Assembly (NCBI GenBank): GCA_038380795.1
Contig: CM076266.1
Span: 11,306,001 to 11,370,000, forward strand
Source: Pyrocephalus nanus
Taxonomy: Eukaryota > Chordata > Aves > Passeriformes > Tyrannidae
Length of the DNA: 64,000 nt
Direction of reading: 5' to 3'
Part shown: one piece after another, positions 12,091 through 25,406 of the stretch
Layout: every line of letters begins with the position of its first letter
How positions within the stretch are numbered: position 1 is the stretch's first letter
Made by a program: the position numbers and the translations under genes
The notes under the pieces: generated by a model
The model's database searches: none
What the model was told of the DNA's origin: nothing
The model's input: the letters and a program-made list of their open reading frames with translations, nothing else

Positions 12091-15000
12091 TCTCTCAGTG
12101 TATTCAGTGTCTCTATTCTCAGAGATTCCCTGACATTCAGATGTTTCACTGTGGGAGAGGAGATCCAAGAAGGTATTACCACAGCTGGAGTGCTCCTCTG
12201 TATCTAATTAAAAAAAAAATAATAAAAAAAAGGTAAAGACCTTTGCATGGTAAGTTCTTCTGACTTGAACATTCTCTCCATAGTTGTGTACTTAAAGCCT
12301 GCAGATTGACCCTTGCCACTTGTCACCACAAATACGTGGCAGACTTGCAATTAAATATAACTGTGGTACCCATAACCACTTTATAATCAGCTACAGCGAA
12401 GGAAGCTGATACTCATGACAACAGCCAGCTTGTCTTGAATGCTTATAGAAAGCAGAGCTGCTCCAACTGATATCTGAAAGCTCACTAATGTGCAGCTAAT
12501 TACATGCTTTTCAGAAATGCCAGTCAGCCTTTTAGTCTTTGCAAAAGCTCTATCAGTGGCAATATGTATGAAAGACAAAATGAGACAGAAGGTGACCAAA
12601 GTCCTTTAAAGAAATCTCCTTAAAGCAAGTAAAAAGGACATAACTTGATAGTCACTGATCACGTTTGCAGCACTGTTAGCCTAGTTTATCCTCTTTGACC
12701 TTTGCATTCATTTTTTTGTACTAACCCTGTTTAACACATATTCCCTTAATTATAATGTGCATAATCAGAGGATGCAAAGCTAGTTTATTATCTATCTTTG
12801 AATTATCTGTACTGGCCTGAGAAACAGCCATTTATCTGCCTTAGACCATTATTGTTTAGTGCTTAATAAATGGCAAAGCAGGTTCATGAAAGTTGCTGTG
12901 ATTGATTGCAGGAAATGATCTTCTACAAAAGCAATATTAGTCTGAGGTAATCTTAAGATTTAGTATAGATGGGGAGACCCATAGCATTTGAGCTCTATAG
13001 GGAAAATCATAGACTTGTGTTTGTGTGGGGAGATTCAGAATGTTGGTACCTTATTTCTGCACAATTAAAAAGAATATCCTTATCTATTTAATAGAAATTG
13101 TATGCCATATAACCTGAAGACTCATTGCTCAAATGCAATTTTAGGAACGCCAAATAGCTGAAGATAAAGAATAAAAATCCATGATCTTAAATTTTGTTAC
13201 TAGGATGTGGATTATATGTAGTTGTATAAATATACACTAAATTTAGCATGGGAATTATACAAAAGTCTGAAAAAAATAGAAATATTTTCCACAGATCATG
13301 TTCACTTTACTGACTTTTAAAATTCCCATTTTTCTCCATCACAATTGCTCTTTCTCCCTGAATTCCCCACAAGAAACACTGGGTACAGCAGCTGCTTCAC
13401 CAGGATTTTTAGGTGATGTCACATAGGCAGGATCTGTTACTGTCTTGTGCCAGACCCGATACTAACATGAGGGAAAATACCGTGCTGTGTATGTTGCCCT
13501 ACCGTGGTATTCTGTGAAGGAAAAGTGTTATCTCTTATTGCTAAACATATACAAGTGAGCAAGTTGTAAGACTGAGAAGAACCTAATTCATTTTTGTTAG
13601 ACGGGGCATTCAAAACTCCTCTTGATGTGTTCATTACAGCAGTCTTTACAACCACTGTTTGCTTTTCTTATTGCTAAGAGAGGAGGATTTGCTATCTAAT
13701 GATTGAATATATCTGTCTGCAAGGTACCCAGTGCTCCTGAACAGCATTCAAACTCGGTTCTATAAGCAAAGTTTCAGTCTCGATTCCAGTCACAGCAGCA
13801 GTTCATAGGGAATGTCAAGAAACTTGTGAGCTATATGCAAAAATAATGGGAGTAGGAAAAATGGCAGATACTGGAAAAATATAAATCACTATTTTCTAAA
13901 GGCTCTCTATATGTTGGTTGAGTACTGGTTATAACGTTGTAGAAATCTTAGTAAGAAAACCTACCTGAAAGGAAATAGAGGTTAAAAGATGTCATCTAGC
14001 CTGTGATCCTAAGAAAAAGGGAGGATGGTGAGCTCCATATGAAAAGTTGGGAAAACTGCTATTTAAAAGCCTGTGTAAAAGTGTCTCACAATGACAGTTC
14101 CATTCTCTTTTTCCATAAGCCAACTGTACTTTTCACCTTACAAGAAATATATTCACAGAAATAAATTGGCAAAAAGACATTTTTATCTTCTGTAAAAAAT
14201 GCAGATAGCAACTTACCTTTTACCACAGTAATCTATGTCTTAATTTTTTGCTAATAATTTCATGGAGAAATGCAGGACATAAGAGAAACAGACTGGTTTT
14301 ATTTTCATGCATGCCACTTGAACACAAACCCTGCAAGCCTAACAGTAAAATAAATGAGGGGAAGCTAATGATATTCAGTTTTCCACAGCTGTAACAAGTC
14401 CCAAAATCTTATTGCAGCTGATATGCTTCTTTAGGCAAATTAGTACCTAGTTTTCCCAGACTGCTGTAAAACTGGCCTATCTGCACAGACTTCTAGAGGA
14501 TGACCAACTTACAAGTTGCTGATTTAACTGAGCTCAGAGTTAGAAACAAAGAACAGAGTTGCCGTCCTTTCCCATCTCTTCCATGTTGTGCTGTGGTGTC
14601 CATCCTGCTCTCCTGCTTCCTGTACCCCTACACTGATATTTTCATTTAAGTTAAAGAACAAATTCATGAAAATGAAGAATCCCTAATTCTCACTTACAGG
14701 ATAAGTTTTTTCCTCTTAATGATATTGAGAAACTAAGATCAAATCCTCAAATATACATATCTAAGTGCATTTTACTGAAAGAATTGCGTTTCTCCTAGCC
14801 TAGCTTGTGATATCTTTTGGGTATTGATGTTGTTCAAAGTTTGGCTGTACAAGATGCAAAGTCTTGTTCAAACGCCTCTTTGCAGCCAGAGTTTATATCT
14901 CAATACCAAAGTATGTGCTGAGACAAGAGAGTTATATGACTTATGTTTTATTCACTAAATATTGAAGCTTTTGGGAAGTGATTTTCACTCAGTGGTTTTT

Positions 15001-17354
15001 AAATTATGAAGACACGTTCAGATCTTGTGATCATTGACTCGGTTCTATCACTTAGATAAGGTCTGAATTTAGACTTTTAAAGACAGCACATTTTTATACT
15101 TGAGGACTTCAGTGGTGGAACTACTGGTCTCTTTTCTGTCATAAAAGCCTCTGTGGCAATTCACAGAGAAAACTTCATTAGCCTGAATTGTCAGAGAATG
15201 CTTATACCCTAGTTACAGACATCACTTCCTATTTTGGTTAACGATGAGAGACTGTGATCCTTTTCTTTTCTCCTGGGAAATCCTCATTGTAAAGTAGGAC
15301 TTTAAAGTAAAGTCAAAGACACCAAAGTTTTAAAGTTGAGACTGACAAAATGTCAGTTCTTTCATGCAGAATGAGAATCTGATGGTTAGAGACAAATAAG
15401 ACACAAAAAATGCAATCCACAAACTAGAATCAGAGCAATCAATCAGCTTCCTAAAACACATCTGTCATTGGACTCCTAGAAAGATGCCAACGTACAGCTT
15501 CACTCCAGCCACCTTCTACCTCACAGACCAGCACAGAAGGGGCTATAAAAGCTGTGGTTCATTAATGAGAAATATTCAAAGTGAAAAAGTTGCATGAGCT
15601 CATTATAATTATCAGTAATTTTCCTTCAGTGGTAACTACAGTAAGAAAGGAACTTTAAAGGGACCCACTATGTCAGCTTAGTATCAAAAGGTAGCTGAAG
15701 CTGCCTTCTGTAAGCTACAACAGCAGAAGTTTTAGCAGAACAGCTCAGCAAATCAAGAGCATCTAGTTAGATAGAAAGTCTTCCTAGAAATGGGTTAAAG
15801 AAAATGGAAAAGAAAGATAAAATGCATTTTGATATGTTATGCCATTAACCCCCTTTTTTTCACCCTCAAATAGAGACCTGATGAAAAAACAAGACAAATA
15901 ACCGAAAATAAAAGGCTCATTTCCAAAAATGCAAATTGACACAGTATAAAAACAAAGTCACTGCTTGAAGTAATTTGATAGTACTTATGGGTCATCTAGA
16001 GAAAGATTTTTACGTGGTTTTTCATCTACTTTATGGATACTTGTTCATCAGCACTGGGGCATCAAATGACAAGCACCAGAATTTGATTTTTTCCTCTTCT
16101 GTTTCATAAGTTCCCAAAGAGAACATGTAATTTCTTGACCTTTTCTATTGTTCCATCTATGAAGTTGCCAAGAAGGAGATTACAGGTTTTGATCCTCTTG
16201 AGTGTCATAATTCAGAAAATCATATCATCACCTAACACACCAGCTGTACCCTGTTCATCATTCTCTAGTCATCAGAGATGAAACAAAGTCCTGCTTTGCT
16301 GACATATTTCTTCACTACCATCCCACTGCTTGCTGAATTTCTGAATAGCTTAGGAGAAGGGAGAGGCCACCAAGGCTTTTTCAGACTGATGGTATATTCA
16401 GTGTCTTGCATAACTCTGGGCTCAAAGGCTGTAAGTGAAAATTTGGTGTAAACAGCTTCCTTTCACAGGAGGATCAGGGCTGAGCTCTCTCTTGGGAGCA
16501 TAGTCTGACCACAGCTGCCAGGAGTGAGAAGGCTTCTGAAAGTGCTTACAGAAACATTGAGGGGACAAACGATCTGGAAACAAATTAAACCTTCTCCATG
16601 GCTGAAAAGCAACAGCCTGAGAGGAAGCGGGTGAGGGAGCAGCAGTACTCAGACACGAGGCAATGGTGGTGGAAACTCCAGATGAAAGCAGCCATTACAC
16701 AGCATTTTCTCTATACTGGGATGCACTAACTTGCTGGTCAGGATTTCTCTGCTTTCTGGTGAGTTCCAGCTCTTCATGACTCCTTTCAGAGAGACGGCAT
16801 TGTTCTTAGATCTAAACTGTCAAAAAATACCGGGAAACTCACTGAAGTTCCACACCCCTACTTGTGTTTTCATCCATGTCCTTTTATTCAGTTTCCAGTC
16901 ACACTTTGAGATGGTGACTATCAAGGGACTGGGTATGAAAATGCATCAGGCAGTGCAGAAGACTTCTCCCTTGTATCACTTCTTGCAGCACAACACAGCC
17001 ACAGTAGGTATAGTACAGTAGGTAAATTGGAAATATGATTCCCACTGCTACACTGAACTTGGAATATTTGGTGTTATGTATGTGAAAAACTTTTGGTATA
17101 GCTATAAGTGGAGGAAGATACAGTATTTTTTTCCCTCAATGAGAGGAGTCACTGCAGTATATTTCATATAATTCCAAAAGAAAAAAAGCTAGACAAGATG
17201 ACACAAGGAGAGACAATTTAGGGGAAGTTTGGTATTTGCAACAAATTAAAAAAATTTTATGATTTTAATTAAATAAATTAGTAAAGTGCTGATTTAGACT
17301 TTTCTTTAATCTAATGGCTACATTTTGTTTCTTTTCTCTTTCAGTGTCAAAGAT
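12091..17354. other. Non-coding stretch, no gene seen
   Basis: AT-rich unique sequence. An A-rich tract lies at about 12209-12232. A stretch around 12750-12930 has few simple repeats and looks compositionally like conserved non-coding DNA, but this cannot be shown from one genome. A 43-codon frame at 16598-16729 has unusually G-rich codons for this neighbourhood and is discussed under findings. No other contents are recognised. Confidence 0.7.
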
Positions 17355-17420
17355 GGCTGTGCTTTGAGCAGGAGGTTGGATTAAAGATTTTGATGTCCCT
17401 CCCAACCAGGATCATTCAAT
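17355..17420 (+). mobile_element. CR1 LINE 3' tail fragment
   Basis: CTTTGAGCAGGAGGTTGGAT followed by a diverged 'agatgatctccagaggtccc' equivalent and TCCCTCCCAACCAGGATCATTCAA. This matches the end of the CR1 3' untranslated region in order and spacing. Only about 65 bp remain. The terminal ATTCTATG units are reduced to CATTCAAT. No coding content. Confidence 0.78.
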
Positions 17421-17872
17421 AACAAATATGTGTCGGCAACGATTTTTTCCCTAAATATGTTATATTGAGGATGTTGACAGATCAGCTGACTACCTCCCAC
17501 GCAGAGCAAATGTTTATCCATTCTCAGTGGTCCCACTCCCTCTGCCCCAGTCATCACCACTGGCTCAGTAAACGACTTCTTTTCCTAGCTCTACCAAGTT
17601 TTTCTCTTCCTCATGTGGGACAGAGTTCTGACCATTTTCGGACAAACTCCCTGAATCCATATACAGCTTTTCAATAATATTTTTTTTATCACTAGCATTT
17701 TTTTTCTACTTGGGGGAAAATGAAGTTGTGAATACAGAAAAAAGAATAATTTCTGAATCTGATGAGCAGGAAGACAGAACCACTGATAACAAGCAGATTG
17801 TGGGAACAGGGCTAGTGCCATGCTTAGCCAGATATTGTCTGAAATGTGCATACTAAGGTGGAAAAGGTCAAA

Positions 17873-17883
17873 CCCCCCCCCCC
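17873..17883. repeat. C11 homopolymer
   Basis: Eleven consecutive C residues, an unusual run in an AT-rich window. Position 17986-17999 carries a T14 run a little downstream. Confidence 0.9.
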
Positions 17884-20800
17884 TGCAAACACGTCCTATC
17901 AGTCTAGGAGTTTTCGAGATTCAATCTATTCTACAGCACACAGAATATTCAAAGAGTTTCCATATTGCCTTACATATTTTCTTTCTTTTTTTTTTTTTTC
18001 CAAGGGTACAAAGTCTGTTTCACTTGGCTTCATAAAAGGCCATCTGATCTTGACAGCCACCACACCAGAAGGGTGTAAATGATTTGTGTAGCCCACAAAG
18101 TCATTATGGATTCACAAGGAGGACTGAACCACACAGTAGTGTGCCCAAGCCCCATTTACAGCCCGAAGGCTTAACCTAACAGCCATGTAGACACAGTGCA
18201 GAAAACCCAAGTGATTTTGCTGAAATGAAATAAGGCCCTAGAGCTTCCTAACCCAGCTTTAGCCTAAGGTTTAATTTCTTTCTCCATCTCTTTCACACCA
18301 GTAGCAACTATTCAGCCTGCCCTCCTCAACTACAGGAGCAAATGAAAGAGCTGTAAATCAACTTCCCTTCAGATATATTGCTGTTGAAGGAGATTTCCCT
18401 CTATTATTATAACCCTGTGAGAAAAGACTATGCAGTGTGAACTTTTTAATAAAAGTGGTTTTTTTACAAATTATTTAAGATGCCTATGAATACAGATGTT
18501 AAAGTTCATACATTCTTTGAGCACTGTTTCACTTCTGTTGCACTTAACATGTACTCCACCTGCGCTATTAAGTTACAAATGGTGAGGAAAACGAACCCTT
18601 GCCACAGGCACTCTGTAGCCCAGGGATGGCTCCTGGAAGTATTCCTTCTTGCACAAAGCTCAGCAATCATCTCAGCACTGACACTGAGGAATAGCCTGTC
18701 TTTGTAATAAGGCTCCAGAGTGTTATCCGAATGGAATTAAACTCAATTATTTTATAATTAACTTCCACTCAAGATAGTAATTCATTAGCTTTAGGAAAAA
18801 AACAAAGACTGTTGCACAACCCACCTAACATGGTTGTTCCACACAGTACCCTATTTAGCACAAAGCACAGGGTGAGTTTTCTAGAAATTTCGTAGCATGA
18901 CTTGTAATATTTTCTGTGGTAATACATTAATAAGATAATGGAATGTACCATTTCCAGGTCTTTCTAAAGAGGTATTATTTTTATTATAATTCATATGGTA
19001 GCATGAATGAAATTATATCAGCTTCCATAAGCTTATCTAAAAGGACTTTTAAAGGAGATTAGTATGTTGCAAATTGAGAAAGAGAGGAAAGATGAACTGT
19101 GACTTGCCTCCTGTATCAGCCTGAAGGACATCTCTGAATAGCATTATAACCCATTGCTCTAGGAGTTCTGACTGTGGCCTTTAGTGGTACTCAACAATCC
19201 AAACAACAGACCTAATTTTGTCAAATGCTTAGACATGCACTGTTAAAGCTATTAGATGTTATCCCCAAATTTTTTTCTTTATTAAAAGGAGAGCTTTTGC
19301 TGAAAACCTTCTTTAAAAAAAAATACTGAGAGCTTCTTTTCAATTAAAACAACTAAAAACTTTCTTTTCATATTTTACCTATAAACTTTATTTCAGTATT
19401 TGATTCATTTGTTCTCAGAGTTAAAAGAAATCATTTAGATAGCAATTTTAATTTGCTCCAGTAATTTCTATGAAAGTTTGAAGTATGGAAATTAGTTTTT
19501 AAAAAATTAAAATTAAACACCTGTAAACTTTGTGTGGTTCTATTTATTAATGTCTCTTCAAAACATTTTTACTCTAAAAAGAGTACTGAGTTCTTATTGT
19601 TGTTTAACCCTTAGATCATTTTCATCAACCTTTCCTAATACTGTGTCCATTCATAAATGCCCTCACATACAGAAGGATTTTATGCTTTTTATGCTTTTGT
19701 TAAGGAGTAGTTTAAAAATCCATGAAAAAGGCCCCTTTAGAGCATTTTTTAAGTTTTAGAATTATTATTTTCTGGTTCTTGTAGTCATATTAACTGCCCA
19801 TGCAGATTTCAGAAATATTGCAGAAACCTTCTGATAGTTCATCTATGGTTTTGGATATTTTACTGTGGATCTGAATTTCTAATAGGCAAGTGCTACCTGG
19901 GAAATGAGGTTTTGAGGCCTCTCCCTGGTAACTCAAATAATGCTTTCCTCTTGTACAATTCCTGTGAATTTCTATCTGAATGCCATGAGTGAGGGAATCT
20001 GGCAGAATAGAAAAGGGGGACATTTGGGGAGTCTGCAGAATGCGTGCCACTGAGCAAAAGGGCTGTCTCATAGATCTGTCTGTAGCTGAGTCTCACAGAC
20101 TACCTCACACGTCATTGCTGAAAACCAGCTTACCCATTCTTGAATCACACACATGCCAGGAAATACCAGTACCAACTGCTGTCTTTGGATCCTGCATTTC
20201 TGATGGGAGCAAACTCCACTGACAGATCTACTTGATAGAACTAGAAATCTGCCCAGCAGCTACACCCGCTTACTGTCATCTCTGCTGTCAGCACAAAGGC
20301 GACTGTTTCCCTTTCTCTGCAAGTGTAGTGGATCAGGGACCACATTTCCCAAAAGAGAGTTTTTGTTCCCAAAAAGCACACAGCCAAAAGAGAGAAACAT
20401 GAAGCAATTACAGAAGAAAATTCTGAAAAGCAGATGTTTTAATGTTTTTTGTAGAAGAGGTAAAAAAGTAATAAATCAAGGAGCTGAATGGCATCTCTTC
20501 CATAATGTTGTAACTTTGCAGAAATTTTCAGATGTCAAACTGTTCTGTAATTTGACAGCTAAAATGCTTAAGGTTACCTAGAAAAATTCTACAACAATGA
20601 TAGTCTGAGCAGTGTTAATAAATATTATTTAAATTGAAAGAGATTTCCACTCTTTTCTATGTGTTAATTAAATCTAAAGAGAACTCTGACATTTCCAGTT
20701 AGCATTTGCCACAAAAGGTATATACACAAATATAAAAAAAAATTAATACTGATTTGAAAACCTAAAATCATACCACAGCAAACTTTTCTTATCTAAAATC

Positions 20801-22120
20801 AAAGTCATAAGCAATGTAAAACAGATACTGAAAGTCTACATGAAACATTTAAAAATAAAAACAAGCCATTCAGAGATAATTCAAACAAATATTTTGAAAT
20901 ACATTCAAGATTATAATGTAGTGCGCAGTATTTTTTAATTCTTGATCTTAAATTAGTTTATAAAGCAACTGATACCTACATTAATTGAATTAATAGAATC
21001 ACACATAATATTTCAGAAGAGGATAGACAATCTTTCATGGAAATATTCATGGAAAATTCTGAAAGTATATTGAGGTTCGTGAGACCTTAAAACAATAAGA
21101 GAAATATCTCAATCCTACTGTAAAGAAGCATGTAGAAGAGGATAGGTAACAAGCTGCCTGGTTTACTCTGGACATCAATATCTGACCTTGCATGGCAAGA
21201 TTAACAGTGACAGTACAGCTTGATCACCTCTGGTGGATCTAAGTGGAATAATTTAAGAAATTAACCAGATGCCATTGCTGGTCTGCAGAGCATTTTATGC
21301 CAATTCATGCATTTCAGCTTGAACTGCCCAGAGAGGCAATTTGGGATATTTCAATTGCCCTGAATTGGATTGGGAAGCACTTATATATTCTGATCTGGCC
21401 ATACCCAAAATAACGGATAATCACTGGTACACAATGGGATAATAAAGAAATTCCATCCTAAGTTGTTAGCAGAAATTCCTTCCTGTATTTTTTACTGACA
21501 AACTGTAGGGTTTAAGAGCAATCTCTGATGCTCCCCCCTTGGTTTTGTCCTGAGTAGCATTTGCGTTTTCTTCCTGGGCTCAGCCAATACACTGCAGTGT
21601 TCACCTCACCCTTTCTTCTGTGGCCACTGCTAGGGACATGATTTAGATAAGCCTACAGTTTATCCCAATTAATAAAGCATGGGAATGTAGGACACAGAAA
21701 TGACAGCCAAATTCTTATTTATATCACCTAACATTTTTGTTTGTCCTTTAGACAGCTCTGCAGAATCACTGAAAAAAATGATATTTATTGTGGTTTGTTC
21801 TGCCTGATATTATTTTTCACCAGTAAATAACTTAGATAATAATACTTAACAGACTGACATACTTTGTGTTAAGTGAAGCACTGAGATAGGTAGAAGAAAT
21901 TTTAGAGAAACTGACACTAACTGCGTCCATCTCATATGTTTCTTAATACATTAAATTATTTTTCCATTAACCCCACAAGGATCCTATTCTATGAGTCATG
22001 AATGGACAGGAAATCTTGTTTCTAAAGGACTAGAGCTGGAGTTGCTGAAGACACCCATGAGCATGTAGTCAGATCCTTTCCTAATGGAGAGCAAATGCTC
22101 CCACAGTAAAAGGACAGACC

Positions 22121-22134
22121 AAAAAAAAAAAAAA
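22121..22134. repeat. A14 homopolymer
   Basis: Fourteen consecutive A residues. No retrocopy is recognised upstream. Confidence 0.9.
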
Positions 22135-23097
22135 TTAAGGACAGCATGGTGTGAGGGGAGGAGATAATTCCCTGCTTCCCATTTAGGTAGTACTAAATAG
22201 AGTTTGTGTTCTAGATTTTGTTTATTTTTGATGATTCCTTGGTGGCTTGACACAAAGTGGAACTGCCTAAGCTTGGTAAACAAGTGAAAACTTAAAGTAT
22301 GAGCTTTTATTGCAGTTACTTAAAGAACCATCCTTGTGCTGCTGAGGGTTGTCCTCACACAGTCTGGACTGTTGTCAAACTATGGGTCAGAAAGCCATAA
22401 CCTTCAGGTCTGGACTCTTTGGGAAAAAGAAAATTGCTGACATTCATTAAGATCTTTTGAGTGACTTCTGATTTGAGAATTTTTATTGATAAGGAAGTGC
22501 AAAAGAAGGACCTAGATTTTCCATTTTATTTTTCTTAAGATTCAATTGCTTTTTTGTACAACATCCTTTACTAAATGTGATGTTTTGATAATTGAGTGGA
22601 TCTGAAACTTTAGGCTCAAAAACCTTCTGTCTGAGACCAATTCTTTTTAATTTTCTCCTTCCTTAAGTTGCCCCCTCCTGGCAAGAAAGATGTTCCCTCC
22701 TGGGAGAGAGATAGTAGAAACTGCTTAGACTCACTGTAAAGTGCAAGCCACTTTACTTGTGCACTAAAGATGGGGATAAGATCCCCACTGATATACTTAG
22801 TGGGAGATTTGGATCCAAGAATACAACAACCATCCTCTTTGCTCCCTCCTCTTGCCTAAAAAAAGGAGGAACCATTTGGCATGAGAGTGTGCACTGTCCA
22901 AGATGCAGATGGAAATTTGAGGGGTGTTACTAAGAGACCGTTTGGGCTCCGACTACTTGATCCACCACTTGCAGGTTGTCCAAAGGCTCTTCTGCAATTT
23001 TCTGTGACACCCTCCCTCTCCCCCTGCACATAAGAGGTGTTCATTCCAGAAAGACTCAAAGAGCAGTCACCTGGTGCAGAAAATGGAAGCTTTCCCA

Positions 23098-23186
23098 CAC
23101 AACAACAACAACAACAAAACACACACACAAAAAAAACCAACCAAACAAACAAACAAAAAAAAAACAAAAAAAACACACAAAAAAAT
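23098..23186. repeat. Compound (CAA)n / (CA)n / (CAAA)n low-complexity block
   Basis: An almost G- and T-free plus strand made of CAA units, then CA units, then CAAA/CCAA units and A-runs. One of five long A/C-type (or complementary G/T-type) blocks in the window. Minus-strand frames across it give valine/phenylalanine/cysteine-rich artefact peptides. Confidence 0.92.
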
Positions 23187-23614
23187 GCAATGGTAAAGAT
23201 TGAACTGCATTGGCAAAAATAAATCCACTGTTATTACTAAGAGTTAGTTTTATAAACAAGTCGGTTTCTTATGATTCCATTTTTGTTCTTTGCAAGGTCC
23301 ATAGATGACAGCTATAGAATGTTGATCTATAGAAAACTAATTAGCCTACTCATCCACAAAAACACCTCACATGTTTTGCATGGCTTATTGTGAAGGAGAG
23401 CAAAAGAAGACTATAAATTATCAGACTTCATGAAAAGAAGTGTTCTTCTTCATTAATGAACAGCAAACCTCTTTATTTTTTATCTGAGCAGCCAAAAAGA
23501 GTCTGTGCTTTCCTTAACCCTCTCATACCACAAGCCTAAGGGATTTCCCAACACAAAAGATGCATTCTACATTAATGGCATGAGTATTAGCTCACCATAT
23601 TTAAATTGACTTAA

Positions 23615-23810
23615 ACTGCAGAAAAGAGGACTTAGGTTAAACAGGGAAATAGACTTCCAAACCTATACTTGGGAGAGGTTTCCTCAGGAGGCCGTGAACT
23701 TTTTAACACAGATACTTTCTAAAGTAAAGTGGGAAAACCTGTCAGAATTTACACAGGAACAGCTGATCCTCCTTCAGCAAGGAGAGTTAATTAACTTTCC
23801 CTGTTCCTTC
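23615..23810 (+). mobile_element. Old CR1/L3-like LINE 3' remnant
   Basis: Recognisable blocks in the expected order: AGAGGACTTAGGTTAAACAG, GACTTCC, GTTTCCTCAGGAGGCCGTGA (counterpart of 'attgcctagggaggttgtgg'), AACCTGTCAGAATTTACA (counterpart of 'acctgtcagggatggt') and CAGCTGATCCTCCTTCAGC. This is the 3' region of an old CR1/L3-type LINE, strongly diverged and without coding capacity. Confidence 0.72.
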
Positions 23811-24107
23811 CCAGATGAATTTTCTAATATTTGTTTAAAAAAAATAGTGATATTTTGCTAGGTTACTTGCAATATAGACCTTTGCTGCGAAAGAAAAAAA
23901 TTATTCTGAAATTTTTAAGATGTTGAAATAATTCCTTTAACTAAAAAAAACCCCAAAACAACAACAAACCAGCAAAGAAACGGAGTCCTGGAAACTAAAG
24001 TAATAACTTAGTCTGGATTGTAGCTGGACTGTAAACTGCAATGATAAATTCAGAAAAAGGGAGGTAGATACTAACTAATTTTGTGGGTTTTCATCTTCAG
24101 CCAACTA

Positions 24108-24165
24108 TTGGATGTAGACTTGGTGATCCTTGTGGGTCCCTTCCAACTCAAGATATTCTATCATA
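24108..24165 (+). mobile_element. CR1 LINE 3' terminus fragment
   Basis: TTGGATGTAGACTTGGTGAT, then CTTGTGGGTCCCTTCCAACT and CAAGATATTCTATCAT. This is the last part of a CR1 3' end with the TTCTAT-type terminus. Only about 58 bp are kept. It lies roughly 300 bp past the older remnant, so the two are probably separate insertions. Confidence 0.85.
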
Positions 24166-25356
24166 CAAGCTTCCAGAGGAAATAATATCTGACTGCCTTT
24201 GTGAAGACATTAATTTCTTTAATTCTTTCTTTTGTTCCTACTTTACACTGGACTATGAAACAGTCTCAAGTAATTCTAAAAGTCTACTCACTTCCTTATC
24301 GATGTAGACCTGATGAGGGGTTGATGCCTTTCTAAGTTAGAAATAGTTGAAAAATATGAGAAAAAGGGCTGAGAGAAATTATAAACACTGTAAAATACAT
24401 GTTGCAATGGTCATACTTTGCAAAAAAAGGAGTCTGGCATTACATACGAAATAAAATTTTCTTTAAGTTTTAATCTGCCTAATTAGGGATTTTAGAATTT
24501 TCAGAACTGTAGTATTTTAGGATTAGATTGGGCAAACATCTCTTGGCAATAATATAGATCCTGCCTGAGGGCAAAGACACAGAAAAATAGTCCCTTCCAG
24601 TAGTACTTTTTACTACTCTGAATTTACTGACTAACCAGTTACTGTTCACTGCAGAGGAAAGACCCTTGCACTTTAAACCTAGATGCTAAGCCAGCTTAAA
24701 ATAAATGGAAAGGTGTTTGCTGAAAAGGTTTGGCCACTACTGCAGGCTTTTCTTTCACTAATAATAAAAAGAAATATATTGCTATACAACCTATGTTGTA
24801 AGCTAAAGAAATTAGCTACTAAAATTTGACAACGTAATTAAACAACAGGCCCTCTCCGCTAGAAGATAATAGAAGACAAGAAGAGTTATATACACTGAAA
24901 CTGTATTTATGGCACATAAATTTACAATGTCCTATTATTGTTTAGTAAAGCTTTCAGAGGAATAGATCTATTTTTCTGTAAGTGCAAGGATTTTTTTTCT
25001 TATCAATTTAAGATTTTTCATATTAAAAAAAAGGTCTCTGATGTTTCTTTTGTTTAAAGCTTTATGACTTTTAAAATCTGAAAATCTTCATGACATGAAA
25101 TCAGAGCAGGTCAATACATAACTCTTTCCAAGTTACTTATGGCAAGCCATAGGGCAGGTATACCTGAATCACTGGAGCTGTCAGATGAGGTCTCACATTT
25201 CATCAGGCAAACCGATGGAAGATCAGATGTTTTATACAATTTCAGTGATTTAGCAACTGTAACCGTATTTTCAAAGCAAAATTTAACAAAAAGCTTTTGA
25301 GTTAAAGAAGGAGAAAATCAAGATTTCCAGGGAACTTTTATTTATTTATTATTACT
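24166..25356. other. Unique non-coding DNA
   Basis: About 1.2 kb of AT-rich sequence between two CR1 tails. I see no gene or repeat in it beyond short A- and T-runs. Confidence 0.7.
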
Positions 25357-25406
25357 AGAGGATCTTTAAGGTTCCTGCCAACCCAAGCCATCCTATGATT
25401 CTATGT
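25357..25406 (+). mobile_element. CR1 LINE 3' terminus fragment
   Basis: AGAGGATCTTTAAGGTTCCT followed by CCAACCCAAGCCATCCTATG and ATTCTATG. This is the canonical last ~50 bp of avian CR1, including two copies of the terminal octamer-like unit. Nothing upstream of the 'gatctttaaggt' block is recognisable, so this is a very short 5'-truncated copy. Confidence 0.9.

Larger units (their letters stand above)
17421..23614. other. Non-coding stretch with small homopolymer tracts
   Basis: No supportable gene in about 6.2 kb. Visible simple sequence includes C11 (17873-17883), T14 (17986-17999), A14 (22121-22134) and a compound A/C repeat (23098-23186). Short open frames here, such as 22856-23176 on the minus strand, mostly translate the low-complexity tract and are rejected. 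Confidence 0.7.

Noticed and set aside
20985..21060. Possible minus-strand CR1 start (TAGAATCACACATAATATTT)
   Set aside because: Only the first dozen bases resemble a CR1 terminus, and none of the following CR1 landmarks appear.
22856..23259. Cysteine/valine/phenylalanine-rich minus-strand frames resembling membrane proteins
   Set aside because: They translate the CAA/CA/CAAA low-complexity block at 23098-23186. The same artefact recurs at 44808-45162, 54976-55174, 60935-61117 and 63654-63836.
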